Of a DNA stretch of 64,000 nt, positions 11,241 to 23,999 are shown piece by piece (positions within the stretch are counted from its first letter, which is position 1; every line of letters begins with the position of its first letter). This DNA comes from Eumeta japonica (lineage: Eukaryota > Arthropoda > Insecta > Lepidoptera > Psychidae), in the NCBI GenBank assembly GCA_005406025.1, contig BGZK01001304.1, positions 1-64,000 of the forward strand, read 5' to 3'. Below the pieces are notes generated by a model that was not told the origin of the DNA, did no database searches, and saw nothing but the letters and a program-made list of their open reading frames with translations. A program made the translations under genes and the position numbers.

Positions 11241-11543
11241 TTAAGAATTACCTTTTCCACATAACAATTTGATATTTGTATGAACAAAATAAAACTGAGA
11301 ATATTTAAAATGCTCAAAATTTGTAATTTGGGAAATTGTTTCACCAACGTGGTCCACAACTACGCACATGGGAAATTCTGCAGTGTCCTTATTTTCGACT
11401 AACACGTCCAACGCCTGTTTCAAAACTTGAAACTCCTCATACAAAGTGTCCAAACAAATATTTACGTGATTCTTAATGATCAATGCCCAGAAAAGTTGTC
11501 GTAAAGTAATTTTTTTTGCAAAGTTCAAGAACCCAAACGCTGG
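11241..11543 (-). CDS. Possible exon or ORF of unknown function
   Basis: An open minus-strand frame of about 100 codons in DNA that is otherwise rich in stops. It contains the hydrophilic block TLYEEFQVLKQALDVLVENK followed by FPMCVVVDHVGETISQI. The frame is closed upstream by a TGA near 11545 and downstream by a stop at 11241. No ATG is at its 5' end, so if real it is an internal exon or a fragment of a decayed gene. I do not recognise the family. Confidence 0.25.
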   Translation of the reverse strand, partial: PAFGFLNFAKKITLRQLFWALIIKNHVNICLDTLYEEFQVLKQALDVLVENKDTAEFPMCVVVDHVGETISQITNFEHFKYSQFYFVHTNIKLLCGKGNS

Positions 11544-11559
11544 TATACAGAGTCATACC

Positions 11560-13270
11560 AAATCGTTCCAATACTCGTAAAATTATCATAAACTTGCCGA
11601 TCTTTTCTGCCGGTACTCGTTTCGACCTTTAGGTATTTTTACCTGGCATACTTAACGATCCGCGAAGTTATCAGAATGCTTGTCATCACCTTCTGCTACA
11701 TTGGTAACCGTTTAGAATTGCATTTCTGTGACGCTGATAATGTCAGATTTTAACTTGCGCATGCTTTTTTCACAAACATTCATTCATAATACTGTGCACG
11801 AAAGACATGGCGACGAAAAAAATCAGGACACTTGGCGACGCTGATTGCTACAGACTTACAGATGAATGCCGAATCTGAACATATCCTAATTTCCCACGGA
11901 ACCCTGGAAGATCGAGTGTGACAACTTATAAAACGGTTTTTTATGTTCTAGAGTCAGATGGCTATCACTATCGCAACAGTTTCTAGATAATAAAACATAG
12001 TTAAACTTGGTAAATTTTCATGGTGTGCGAGTTTTGAACGTAATATATTTTTTTTTTTTATTATAGAGACTTTTTTTCTTTTGTGCAACAAAGCCACAGT
12101 TGTACGATTTAATGTGAAATTTGTAAATCAGGTATAATATAACGAAAGTCATATGTCATAGTTCGTTTAATGACAAAGGTTTTATGTATTGATTAAACAA
12201 CAAAATTCACTTTGTGCAATATGATTTAATTTTCGTGGATTGTAAATTGGATTTTGTGGCTACGTATAAAAATTGAAGCCACACCGACAGCTATATTCTG
12301 TTTGCGTTTACCATTCATAAAGTCTACATCTTTTTTTTCTTTGGGGCTCTTTAAAGTCGATAATAAAACGGATTTTTTATAAGATTACTCTTATGTCTGT
12401 CTGTCCGTTAGCTACAGCTCATTTTTTTCGAATCCACTGGACTGGATCTTTTATGAGAAATTGAATTTTTATGAGAAAAACAGGTAAAAAAGGGATCTTT
12501 TTTTATTGAAAATGCTATTAAAAGATGTTGAAAAAAATGATGAGAAATTTAACATGAGCCTTTTAATTTTAAAAATCACTGAATCTCATAATTCAAAAAC
12601 AAATTGTGATTCGGAAGAAAACCCAAACAAAAATTTCAAGTTTATAGATTCCTACGCGAAATAAAAAGTATTCAGGAAAAAAAATTATAAAATGGATTCA
12701 ATTTGTCTAATAGTAATTATGATAACCCATTTTTACAAATGAGTTGGGTTCTACTTTTATCCTACAATCGCTTTATTGATTATTTTTATTTCCATTATCA
12801 CAAGCGCAATTTTTGTCAGATTTTGTTGAAATTTTCTTTTAAAATTAATAAATACTGTACAAAGTTAAGTCAAGGAAAGTGCTCAAAAACTATGTCCCGA
12901 TATTTTCATAAAAAAATAAATTTAAAAACTTGATAAGGAGCATAGTTTGAAACACGATATTGTATAAATAAAATGTGTTTAAAACTTGTTGTTTTCAAAA
13001 AAAAAATTGTTTATACAATAAATTTATAAGCAAATAATCAACAAACAACAGCTCCTACGTTTTCCATTTTTCCTAAAACTGTTTCAATAAACAAAGTCAC
13101 TTTTGGTATCTACCCAAATATCGACTTATTTATTATTGCGACTAATAGGATTACGGGATAAGTAAGCTTGATGAATCCGCGAGCGAGCTGTTTTAAAAGA
13201 AATTTTCGTAGATACTTTGTTTACATGTCTGTCTGAAATGTTTCTTGTTTACATTACAATGTATTAATGA
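11560..13270. other. AT-rich DNA, no gene seen
   Basis: Poly-A and poly-T runs and short ORFs without motifs. I see no repeat unit that I can delimit. Confidence 0.5.
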
Positions 13271-13439
13271 TAACTTAGAATTCAAAGACGTATTGTGTAA
13301 AATATTAGGGATCCTTCTACCCTATCCTTCTCATCTTAAAACTTCAATATCCCTTCGATCTCCTATCTTTCCTACTCCCTATCCCTCCTACTACCACCAA
13401 AACTCACAAAATTTTGTGATCGCGAAAATTAAATAATTA

Positions 13440-16400
13440 TTCCCCCTGGAGGTTATTGCCAATGCCAGATTATCCCTACCCAAGCTAGTACCGGGCATTA
13501 CCATTGTATCTGGTGGGGACAAATTTCCGTACCGGGGAATCAAGAGCTCTAAGTTCCGATTGTAGCGATGAGGTTCTCCATCCATCACGTCTGGTTCCCG
13601 AAGGAGTGAAACGCGGACTAAAGAAATTCGCTCCGGTACTCTGAATGTGTGAGGAGATTTGGATAAAAAAATTGATAACGTCTGCGAACTGACGAAAGAC
13701 AGGCGACTGGATCCTTATTCGTGAATGTGACTAAAAGTAAAGCTAGTGTTGGGGACATCAAGCACGGATCCTTCGAGACTTATTGGTCTGGAGTTCACTT
13801 TTTTTTTTGCTTTACCAGAGCCAACAGGGATTTCGAGGTGTTGTCTTCACTCTATCAGATAATTATCTGAATGTGTAAACGATTACGAACGTGTAAATCA
13901 AAGGCTCCTCTGCCTTCAAGTTAAAAATATCGGTATCAGTCAGATTTTTATTTTAGGCATATACGGCCCAAATATGTCCAAACCGCTTTGGGCTGATGTG
14001 ACGGACATATTAGTGAAATGTGACAAAAAGAAAAGATAGTAATGTTAGGTGATTTTAATTGCTGGGCAGGAGTACATCGGGATGGATATGAGAAAGTTTT
14101 AGGTATAATTGAAGATGAAAAGTGAATGAGAATGGTGATTGCCTTCTCTTACTGCGTCAAGAATTTAATTTGTGTGTGACAAACACTATATATGACCATA
14201 GAAAGAAACATTCATATACTTTTCGAAGAGGAGAAGACAAAAGCATGATAGACTTTATGATTGTGGATGATCGGTTGAAAAGCAAAGTTTTAGATACGAG
14301 AGTGTACCGTGGCGACAACGTTGGCACAGACCACTTCTTAATGGTCTGTCGAATTTAGGCTTTATGCAGTGTTGGCGACACCATGCGAAAATTGTTTCTA
14401 ACGAGCTAGAACGAATAAAATTTGGTAAGCTTTAGGATCAGAATGTATTGAAAGATAGTGGCTGAAATAAAACAGTTTGAAGTCTAGAACTTGACGAATT
14501 GTGGAAGGTGACAAAATCTGTCTTAGCAGAAGAAGCTAAAAAGGTATGTGGAATGAATAAGAGAACAAATATTAATGAGAAAGATAATATAATGAATGGT
14601 GATTTTCGAATTAAGAAAAGTCTTCAGTAAACAGAAGGGAGTATGGGTAGATTTACTTTCTTCAAAGACCAATCACATAATGCAAAGAAAGGACATCTTG
14701 AAAGATAAGCTAAAATATACTAAAGGTATGAGCTATAAAATACGGGAAAAGAAGAACAAATGAAATAAAAGAACGCTGTGACATATGAGGTTCTCGGATA
14801 ATATCCGAGCAAACCAAAAACTCTTTTGGAATGTAGTGAAAAAGATAGGGATTAATTCCGAGACATCATGTGTACTTACATGTAATTAGAGACAATGATA
14901 CATATTTACTAAATAAAGAAAATTATTGTGAAAGAGCGCTGGAAGAATTATTACGAAAGCACTTGTGCATGTGAAGATACAGTTGCAGGTGACAATATTA
15001 TTGATGATGATATTTATCATTATGAAAGTAAAATTACTATGGACGAAATTATGAAAGCGCTAAAACATATGAAAGTGATTAAAGAAGCTGCGGGATATGA
15101 TAAGATTTTGTCAGAGATGCTGAGGGGCGGTGAGGGTATAGTGGCAAGCTAGCTCTTTAATAAATGCTGGAAAAGTCGTGGGGAACTTAATGATTTGAGT
15201 AAAGCAGTCATTTTACTCCTTTATAAAGAAAAAAGCTCACGCCAGTTTTGGACCAATTACCACTCTATAAGTCTCCTCAGCGTTGTCAGAAAACTGCATG
15301 CGAAAATCATTATTGAAAGACCCTCTTTATTAATTGACACTGAAAACAAAATATAGGATAAGCAAGCAGAACTTAGAAAAGGAATGGGATCAACGGAACA
15401 AGCTTTTCTTTGCAAAATATTGCGGAAAAGTTTTTGGCCAACGACCGAGAGGTTTTCTGTATTTTCGTAGATATGGAAAAAGATTATAATACAATGAAAA
15501 GAAATGATGTATGAAGAATCCTATCCATGCGTTGTGTGAGTAGCGGATTGATACAGGCACTGCAATCCCTATACAGGGGTTGCTTTAACATTCGCAAAGG
15601 TATCGAACGGGGATGGTAGCTTCACCGTGGTTATTAAACTTATTCATTGATGGCTGTCTATATGATTTGAAAGAGTATGAGTGTGGACTAAGGATGGATG
15701 AGCTGTCTGTCCTCCTCCTCCTATGCGCCTACGACCAAGTAGTCCTTGCGCCGCCAGTGTGCGAGCTGCAGGAAATGGTAATTAAATGAATGATTCTATT
15801 AAAACAAGAGGTATAAAAATAATTTTATCTGAAAGACTAGTGAGAGAGTCGAACAAACGAAAGAGTTACTTGGGTAAAGGGTAAGGGAATACTTAGATAG
15901 TCTGTTTATAAATAATGGTAAACGTGATATAGATATCGAAATGAGAATGAATGCGGAAAATATAGTAAATGGGCGACAAGCGCGTTTGATTATATTCGTA
16001 ACGGGGTTTTGATCTCTGAACTTGTGTATAGTAGCAAAAGCTGGGTATGGCAGAAAAAAAATGAAAATGGGATCAATGCTGTGGAGATGCGATATCTACG
16101 TGGGATGTGTGAAGTATCTCGGAAAGATAGATGTAGAAACAGTCATGTTAGAGAGCGGTGTGGTTTGAAAAAACACGTAGTGACTAGAGTAGAAAGATAT
16201 ATGTAGCGATGGTTTGCCCAGCTGGAAAGGATGAATGAAAGTAGATTGACAAAATAAATCTAAAGATCAAATGTGTGTAACGAAAAGGTCGGCAAACGTC
16301 GCATCAATAATGGGCAAAATATTACGCACCCGAAACCAACGAGCTTGCAGGAAAAAATTGATAGATGTCAGTGAAACGAGAGATATGCGAAGATCGTACC

Positions 16401-16464
16401 ATGTGGAAATCTATATTCTCTGTCGATCCTTCTGGTAAATAGGTGTGAATTTACATTAATATTA
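13440..16464 (+). mobile_element. LINE (family A), longest copy in the window, decayed
   Basis: Plus-strand non-LTR retrotransposon. It has a GC-richer 5' region (13440-13640), an endonuclease region (13640-14360), a reverse transcriptase region (14930-15790) and a C-terminal region ending in a 3' UTR with ccttctggtaaataggtgtgaattta and an ATT-rich tail (about 16430-16464). The same family recurs as 5'-truncated copies at 27172, 44178, 46970, 50067 and 52405, which is the normal result of incomplete target-primed reverse transcription. The reading frame is interrupted many times. I place it among LINEs with an APE-type endonuclease but do not assign the clade. Confidence 0.88.
13640..16206 (+). 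pseudogene. LINE family A polyprotein: endonuclease plus reverse transcriptase
   Basis: Endonuclease: MLGDFNCWAGVHRDGYEKVL at 14041-14100 (APE GDFN motif). Then an open frame 14122-14358 with QEFNLCVTNTIYDH, KSMIDFMIVDDRLKSKVLDT and the catalytic region VGTDHF. Reverse transcriptase: ITMDEIMKALKHMKV and [12 protein letters not shown] (14928-15152), the YHSISLLSVVRKL block at about 15260, and YDLKEYECGLRMDELSV at about 15660. The catalytic YADD box near 15720 reads as CAYDQVVLA, so the second acidic residue pair is damaged. The C-terminal end (16009-16206) has YSSKSWVWQKKNENGINAVE and EMRYLRGMCEVSRKDRCRNS. At least six frame changes and stops separate these blocks. The intact enzyme would nick the target DNA and reverse-transcribe its own RNA there. 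Confidence 0.85.
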
Positions 16465-18394
16465 TCTACATATATAAAAGAAGAAATTGAGAGACTGATT
16501 CACTGACTGATCAATCAACGCACAGCTGAAATCACTGGATCTAGAAGCATGTAATTTTTCACAAATGTTCCTTAGGTGACTTAAGTGTGCACAGAGAAAG
16601 GACTGCAAACAGTTTCACCCCTAAGGATGCAAAATGCGGAATGGGAATTTATGTGAAACTTTGTTATTTTTGGTAGTAGCATTTTCAAACTCATAGTAAA
16701 TATTCTTTACTAAGAGTAATAAAAAACGTAATTACCAATTTTTTGAAACTACCTTTAAAAGGGATGCAAGTTTGTATGAAAAACTGGTTTTTTTTAACTA
16801 TTCCAAATTCGCAGTATAATTATATTATCTATCAAAAATAATAATAATTAGCCACCTACATTTTTAATATGTCAAAACTACCCCTATAAGTTATTAAATG
16901 GGTTTTTATAAAATAAGCTTGCGAATTTAGGTAACTAACTCAGCAATATAGAGCTGTGGCTATGAATTCCAGAAACTTGAAATTCGGGGAAATAATTTCT
17001 ATTATGCTGTGTTTAGAAATATGTTGTTCCCTAAGGGCTTAAAATAAGGGATGAAAGTTTGTTTGAAACTCCACCAAATTTTAATTAAGAAATGTAAAAT
17101 ATTATGTATATTCACATTGTTTGAAACAAAAATTTACTGTATCACTATTAAAAAAAAAACACTTTCTTGAAGAGGATAAAATAGGGGATGAAAGTTTCTA
17201 AAGTGTAATAAAGACAATGCACTTTTATTTCTGAACACTACTTACACGAGTTTATCAACCAATTATTATAATTATTACTTCAAAAATGAATAAATTAGAC
17301 AAAAACTTTCATACCTCATTTTAACCCCTTAAGGAATGTATTTCAAAAATTCCCTTTTTTAATACAAATTTAAGTCATTTAAAAAAACTCTTTTGCATCA
17401 TTATTCTAGGAATTTTATTTCCTCAATATTCTGTCAACGTCGTTGTATTATACTTTTACCTCATTTTTTAATACCGCAAGCAACTTTTGCACATGATTTA
17501 AATAAGCTAATCTATGTTTTAGTATCCAAATGTTATTAATCCTTATGTCTTTGCTTTCTATACCGTTCGTTGTCGATTAAATGGTTTGATTTGATTCGTT
17601 GTTAGATTGTTTGAAATATTGTTGCTAATAAATTTGTTGATTCGAATTATAAAAAGCTTGTCGGTAAAGGTTATTTCTTTTGGATTTGTTTAATTCGATA
17701 TAAAAAAAAGCAGTTGATAAAGATCTTAATACCTTAAATTTAAAGAAAATAAATATCATTTAATCAATTGCATTCCGTGGCTGTTCATAAAATAATATAA
17801 ACTTAAATTCTAAGGTTTTCTTATTAATACGTAGATATTAAAAATACACCTAGGAAGAAAAAAGTATTTCTATTATTTCTATTTGTTTAGTTTGGATAAT
17901 CCCCAAGTATTGTAGCCCAAATTTTATTTTAATACCACTAGCGTTTGTTACGTCTTTGTCCAAATCAGAACCGTAGCTAAGAGCAGAATCAAAATTTCCG
18001 GAAAAACGAGCAACGAAATTGAAATTCGAAACCGGGATCGAAACCAAAAATGAGACCAAGGTCAGTGTGAATTCAAAATTAGAATCAAGAAAGTCGCCTC
18101 TGAATCTGGATCTGGAATCTGGAATTCTGAATCACAATCTGAATGAGATCAAAATCTAAGGCGAGGTCGGGATTGAAAATAGAATCGATATATCCTTAAA
18201 CCAGGACCGAATTCGGAATCAAAAGCGAGCCCGCGGTCGAAATCGAGAACGAAAGAAATTGACATCGAGAACGCGACTAGAATCGGAATCGAGAACGGGA
18301 TAGCGATCAGAATCTTGATTATGTGGTGGGATGATATACAAGGCGAAGAAATTTATTTCATATCTACGCAGGCGGAGCCGCGGGCAAAAGCTAG
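16465..18394 (+). mobile_element. Helitron-like non-autonomous element inserted in the LINE tail
   Basis: Starts TCTACATATATAAAAGAAGA after an A at 16464 and ends gcgggcaaaagCTAG at 18394 before a T. This gives the TC...CTRR ends and A|T insertion site expected of Helitrons. An imperfect GC hairpin (cgcagg...ccgcg, 18368-18383) lies just upstream of CTAG. LINE-tail ATT-rich sequence lies on both sides. The interior has no Rep/helicase ORF. It holds repeated 'ggatgaaagttt' blocks (16760, 17050, 17180), one inverted copy near 17310, and a GA-rich degenerate repeat (gaatcg-type) at 17990-18310. Confidence 0.6.
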
Positions 18395-18395
18395 T

Positions 18396-19480
18396 TATTA
18401 ATAATATACAATTATATTAATATATACAGTATGACAAACTTACGGTTGTAAGTGCTCACCGCGTTGCCTGTTAATTGAAAGATTGTATGCCTCAAATCTT
18501 GATAGCAGGTATATTGACCAATGAGTTTAAAAGTTTAATCAAATAAAACCACTTATTCCATGATTCGGTAAACACATTGATCCGTGTCTCTCGGAAATTG
18601 TACTAGTGTTGATAATAAGGATAGTCAGTAGCCGCTAACCCGCACCGGAACAGCATGGAGGCTTAAGATCCAGTCACCTCAATCTCAGGTAAAAAAAAAA
18701 TTGTAGAAGGAATATCTCGATAAAGGTCTGATTACAATTTGCAACAACTAATATAAATATAATTTGCTAAAACTGGAGTAGCAGTAATAACAAAGGCAAA
18801 TCTTTCTCGAATCAATTCTATCGGTAAATCAATTAAACGAAATAAATAACTATGTATCACCTTTTACTGGACACATAATTTATACATATTTCATTACTGT
18901 TGTGGTGGCACGTGGGCTTATTTAAATAAGTAAATTAATGTCGAAAAACTTTGTTGACTTATGCATATTCAACGCATTTCTTTAGACTTGTTTGACAACA
19001 AACAGCACGCCCACGGCTCTGTATTTAGATCTTCATCGTCTAATTGCATTAATTAGTAATGTTTCCTTTTGCAATGTATATTTTCTACCTAACCTTTAAA
19101 TAAAATAAAAGTATTTACCTGTGATTTTTTTATAATTTTCAAGAATAAAGTACTGGTTGGCCGGTTAGGGGAAGGATGGAATTTGTTTAGGAATATCTTG
19201 TGACTGAGATTACTTACTTGCATCAACTTTATTAATTGCATGGTTTAGTTCTATTTGCACAAACGAAATGAAATACTTTTATATGATGCGTCTTCATGCC
19301 AACATAAAATATAACTGTACCATTTTAATAGACCAAACACACTCTATGCTACCGTCTGTTTTCTTTGATTGATAAATTAAATGTCTCTACATTGGCATGT
19401 GTCAATTGCTCTGAGCTTACGAGAGGTCGTCGAACTACAATCGGCCTAACGGCATTCTATCAAATTAATAATAAGGACAT
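18396..19480. other. AT-rich DNA, no gene seen
   Basis: Only ATT-rich LINE-tail-like sequence at the start and unremarkable AT-rich DNA after it. Confidence 0.45.
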
Positions 19481-19620
19481 CCGGCCGACCGTCCCCGCCG
19501 GCGGGGCGGGCGGGGGTCAGAACACAATGTGCAAATATTATTCACCTTAAAGAAGACGAAAATGGCCTCATTACGAAAATGGCCTCAGTACGCGTTCGTG
19601 ATTGGAAAAATAAAGGTCAC
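19480..19620. other. Short GC-rich patch with a repeated 20-mer
   Basis: ggccgaccgtccccgccggc and a G/C run (19480-19515) stand out against the AT-rich flanks. Then acgaaaatggcctca occurs twice in direct tandem around 19555-19590. Function unknown. Confidence 0.4.
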
Positions 19621-19849
19621 TAAACTTTGTAATGTACAGTTACAACGCCTTTTAAATATAAAATTGTAATATTATACCCTCAGTAGTGTGTGCAATACAA
19701 TATAACAGAAAAAAAAAATTAAAATGCCATATAAGTCTATTTCGGTCATACACAGCACATGAACCTTGTGATTTCAGAGCGACAGCGTAACTTAAAAAGG
19801 AGTCACATTAGATATATTTTACTGTATTGTGTTTTATTATTATTATCAT

Positions 19850-20085
19850 ATTAGTTTCGAGGAGCAAACGAGCATGCAAGCCTCCAATACGTAGATGGTC
19901 GTCGCCACTCGTGGCACACGCAGCTTCAGAGGAGTCACTAGTGCGTTGCCAGGCCCTTGAGTAGTATAAAGCATCCGTTAGGGGGAAGAATGGACCACCA
20001 GAACTCTCACTCACTGAAGGAAAGACATTTGTGGTATATGCGTGGCGTCTCACCAATCGAGACGGATCCATTTTAGCGCTGCGGC
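19850..20085 (-). mobile_element. SINE-like repeat copy, minus strand
   Basis: Its left edge, gaggagcaaacgagcatgca, is the reverse complement of the tail tgctcgtttgcc shared by the copies at 23738, 40740 and 57487. The interior has ggtcgtcgccactcgtggca and cgttgccaggccctt, matching the 'ccggcaacgcactt' and 'ggtgaccacc' parts of that family in inverse orientation. No coding function is expected. Confidence 0.65.
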
Positions 20086-20404
20086 ATGCGTGTCTATACC
20101 ACATATTTATTAAATATTAAAATGTTTATTGTTTATGAAGTCACTTACATATATATAACAGATATATGAGCTCTAAGATAAAATTTTGAATTTAAATATT
20201 AAAAAGAAAAAATAAGTGATTCTTAATTCGTCAAGCACACGAATGCGAAAATATTAAAATCGTCCACTCTACTAACTAAATTAATTCACGGACTGCCCAC
20301 GCCATGTCATCGTGACCCCGTGATAGCTTTGTTTTTCGTTTTTTTTTTTATATTATACTAAATAAATGAGCAAAAATATAATTAAGTTAGAACCACGTCA
20401 ATAT

Positions 20405-20645
20405 CGTAATGCTTTTTATCCTGAGTGGAACCAGCGTACGGGATCCTTCGACGAAAAGAAATGACGTCCCAAAGGCGCAAACCCTCAGGGGACACGGCGG
20501 GCTCGCACACTGTCTGTATAATAGGCTTAAGTTGAAGGACTCGCCGTACCGTGCCTGTGACCCCGCAAAAGTCCGGGACGCTGCATGTTCTCGAGGAATG
20601 TCATGCACTCTTACGTGAAGGGGCAGCACTTGAAACGGAGATTGG
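20405..20645 (+). pseudogene. R1/jockey-type LINE, C-terminal fragment
   Basis: The frame starting at 20409 reads LRGHGGLAHCLYNRLKLKDS followed by PYRACDPAKVRDAA. After one shift, HVLEECHALLREGAALETEI is read in the next frame (about 20583-20645). This order (GHG.f..YL.rf...dsp.C.C.....v.HvleeC) is the C-terminal Cys/His region of insect R1-like reverse transcriptases. It is an isolated fragment with no upstream RT domain visible. Confidence 0.7.
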
Positions 20646-20699
20646 CGTCTAGGTGGGAGGCGACACTTCTACGCTACCATGTCGAGATCGACACCACCA

Positions 20700-23600
20700 T
20701 GAACAATATATATATATATCTAGACTGTAATGCGTAAGATACAATCTAAGTTAAAATATAAATGCCTCCGTCTAAAATGAAAGCAAATATATTTTTTTTT
20801 ATTATACATACACATATTTATTGAGGTTCAAGTCAAACCCACTAATAACATGAGAGGCTACATTTGACATCGAGATATTTTTTTTTGGCATCCCAGGACG
20901 TGAACACACCCACCACATTACTGTTTACTATTAGCTTATCAAACTACTTGCAATTGTCGTTGCTATACTATATTTAGTCATATTTACTATAAAATTATAC
21001 TAAAACAAGACTTACGTGTGTGTTACTCGAAAACAATTGATCTAATAATACATGATTCTTTATACATATATTATAGAAATACATTATCTGACAACTTTTA
21101 ATGCATATTAAGTTACGATGGGTAATGGAGGATTTTAACAAAGACAATGTTAAGTAGAAATTGCAGCAGAGTTTATAAGTTAGAGAACCAAATCGAATCG
21201 ACTATGTTTATTTTCTCGCTTTGCTTAGAGGGTTGGGGGGAATGATTAGGACAGATAAGAACTGCAAAAAATCGGCTAAGAGAGGGAATGATATTAAGTA
21301 AAGAGTTTAGGTGGGAAAAGGAGAGTAATTAAATCGAGAATAAGACCAAAATCGATATTGAAAATAGTTCAGAATGGAGCTTAGCAGTGAAGTTTCAGAA
21401 AAAAAGTCAGAATCTCGGTCAGCATTTATTATCCAGACAGATAAAGCGGACGTGGACAGAGAATCCTAAATTTATCTTTAACATGAGAACGGAATCAAAA
21501 TATATTTGTGTATTCACGTTTTACTGAACCGTACTACGAGAGGAAAGTAACGTGTCTGTCGTTGTATAGAATGTAAATGCAGGTAGGGGCTGTTGAGAGA
21601 GAGCATTCTTGAGAGAAAAAACCTTAGTCGGATTTCGACATGTCTGAAATTTGGTTTCGTGAGTGGTAAGAAAAATATGACAATTTTCAATATCAGCATT
21701 AGAAGAGATTGAAAATTATCATATCACTAAAATAAACCAATAAAACGCTCGTATTTAAAATAAATTGTAAAATAAGCGTGTTATTGATTTGTCTTTTTTT
21801 TATTCAGAAATACGGCAATTGATCAGTGATTTTTTTCCATATGAATAGTTTATGAGCCGGAATTTTCCTCAAATGTAAGGTAGTAAACGATTATGTTTCT
21901 TAAAAACCCCACTTTTCTACACTCAAATACTATACTTTACTACAAACATGGTTTACATACACGTTCTTTAATAAGCAACAGAGAGAACAGATTGGGTAAT
22001 ATTTTTTTTTATTTTAAACACTTATAACAGTGTTTTTTTAGTTTTTACAAGCTCTCATTTTTTTTTGATAAAACATTTTTTTATAATAGAGTAAATGCTC
22101 TTAACCTCGTGAGTGTCGTAAAGGGATAATGATAAACATAACACAAGATGATAATCTAAAAAACGTCAATATAGTATAATGAATTAAATAACCTTTTAGT
22201 GCCTTAGGTTCAAAGTTTCTTACAATGTGTCCTTCATCTATTATGTAATACAATTGTCTATCTTACGCAAAAATCTAGACACACAAACATTTTTTTATAT
22301 CTCTGGATTAAAAATAAATTAATGTAGAACTGCTTGACGGTTCTTTTTTACTAACTGTGCCCACGAGTTTCGACGCGTGAAATTTATTTTTATAATTCGA
22401 CTTTCGTTCGACTAAATTCGTAAATTTATTACGTGGCCCGATTTTAATAAAAATTGCCTATATTTTGCCCCAAGTTACGCTCAAATTACCTGTGACAACC
22501 CCCATGACTGGTTGATTGTGTACATGGTAAATGTAAGGTTAGTTGTACGTTCAAAAAGACAGACAAAGTTTTTAATTATAATCTTATTTTATACCGTTAC
22601 ACCCTCCACATCACCCGCAATTAGTTTTTTAGTAAACATTTTCAATGTATAAACACGGCAATTCTACATTTTTATTAAAATATATGCAGATTGTCCGGCT
22701 GCGATAATACATTATGCTTTCATCGGCTTTATATTTTACAGGTGTTAGTTTGTTGTGATAAGGCAGTCTACAATTGAAACACTTTATCCGACTTGGGCAA
22801 TTTATATACCAATAGATTTGAATCGATTTCTAGTTGTCGTTATGTGTGTAAGCGAAAAAATGAAAATCACCCTCATCTGTCACATGAAACGTCATGTTTA
22901 TTAGAAACTTAAATCGTCACTATAATGACGAAGTTTTATAAACATTTAGAAGGTACTCTGGTTTAGAGGAAATATTATCAGTCTTCTTCAAATTGTATGG
23001 TTGGCATAACACTATTGACGCAGCGTAGAAAATACGACCTACGCGAAAGCCTTTTATTAAAATGACACTTCCTTATCAGATTTCTAGGCATTCACACAAT
23101 CGAAAAAAGTAAATCATCCTTATTTATTACCAAAAAGTTAAAAGTAAACACTAGCCTTACACATTGTAAAATACAAAGCCTCTTTGTGTATCTTTTCCGT
23201 TTTACGGAATGAAAAACACAAGTGAAAAATAAAATGGAAAATAAAAGCTTAACTGATAGTGCCCGACTGTATGTAACGACTGTTTACAAGAATTTAAAAC
23301 AAAAACAATATTTTTACGCTCTCGCTTTTCTCTAACTTTTTAATTGACTATAGAATCTAAGAAATGATGAATTACTCTGCTCATAATAATGATTACAATT
23401 TAGTACAAATATTCTTGCTTAATACAAACTCAAGGGACTATTATTTTCATAGACACATTTTTGCATTCTATTTTTAGTTTTTTATTTCCCTTACAAGAGA
23501 AGGTTCATTGCATGATTTAATTCAACACACTTAATTAAAGTTTAGATATGAAAAACATTTTTTGAAAGATTTTGAAATAAATTTTCTTTAGGTGGGACTT

Positions 23601-23735
23601 GGAGAGTAACTGATATATTACGTTTAATAAGACTTACTACTCGCCGGTTGATTTTCATCACTTATAAGGTACGCATATATAATCATAAATATATAAATAC
23701 AGCAATAACTACATTGAATATAAGTGGTAAAACCA
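20700..23735. other. AT-rich DNA, no gene seen
   Basis: About 3 kb of AT-rich sequence with short ORFs lacking motifs. A (TA)n stretch lies at 20708-20720. A GA-rich stretch at 21230-21480 faintly recalls the Helitron interior but cannot be delimited. Confidence 0.5.
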
Positions 23736-23737
23736 TG

Positions 23738-23992
23738 CTGTGACCATACTTATCTGGAGCACGAAAATGGGCCGGCGGATCGGTGAGATACCACAGTCTC
23801 ACAAAATACTGTTTCGTCCGTTGTGTAAGAGTTCCGGCGGTCAATTCCTCTCTCTATCGCCCCACTTCCCCTCCGTCAAACATTCTGTTCTTAGACAAGA
23901 GGCCGTCAACGCACTTACGCCTCCGCTAGATTTGAGGGCATCCATGTGCGACGTTGACCACCTACTATCTGGTGGCTCGAAGCTCGTTTGAC
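23738..23992 (+). mobile_element. SINE-like repeat copy, plus strand
   Basis: Head ctggagcacgaaaatgggc, centre tcgccccacttcccctccgt, then ggccgtcaacgcacttacgc and the tail gttgaccacctactatctgg followed by gctcgaagctcgtttgac. All blocks occur in the same order in the copies at 40740 and 57487. Confidence 0.75.
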
Positions 23993-23999
23993 TTTCAAA

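Noticed and set aside
21220..21480. Further Helitron-like fragment
   Set aside because: GA-rich wording is similar to 18.1 kb but no terminus or ordered match could be found.
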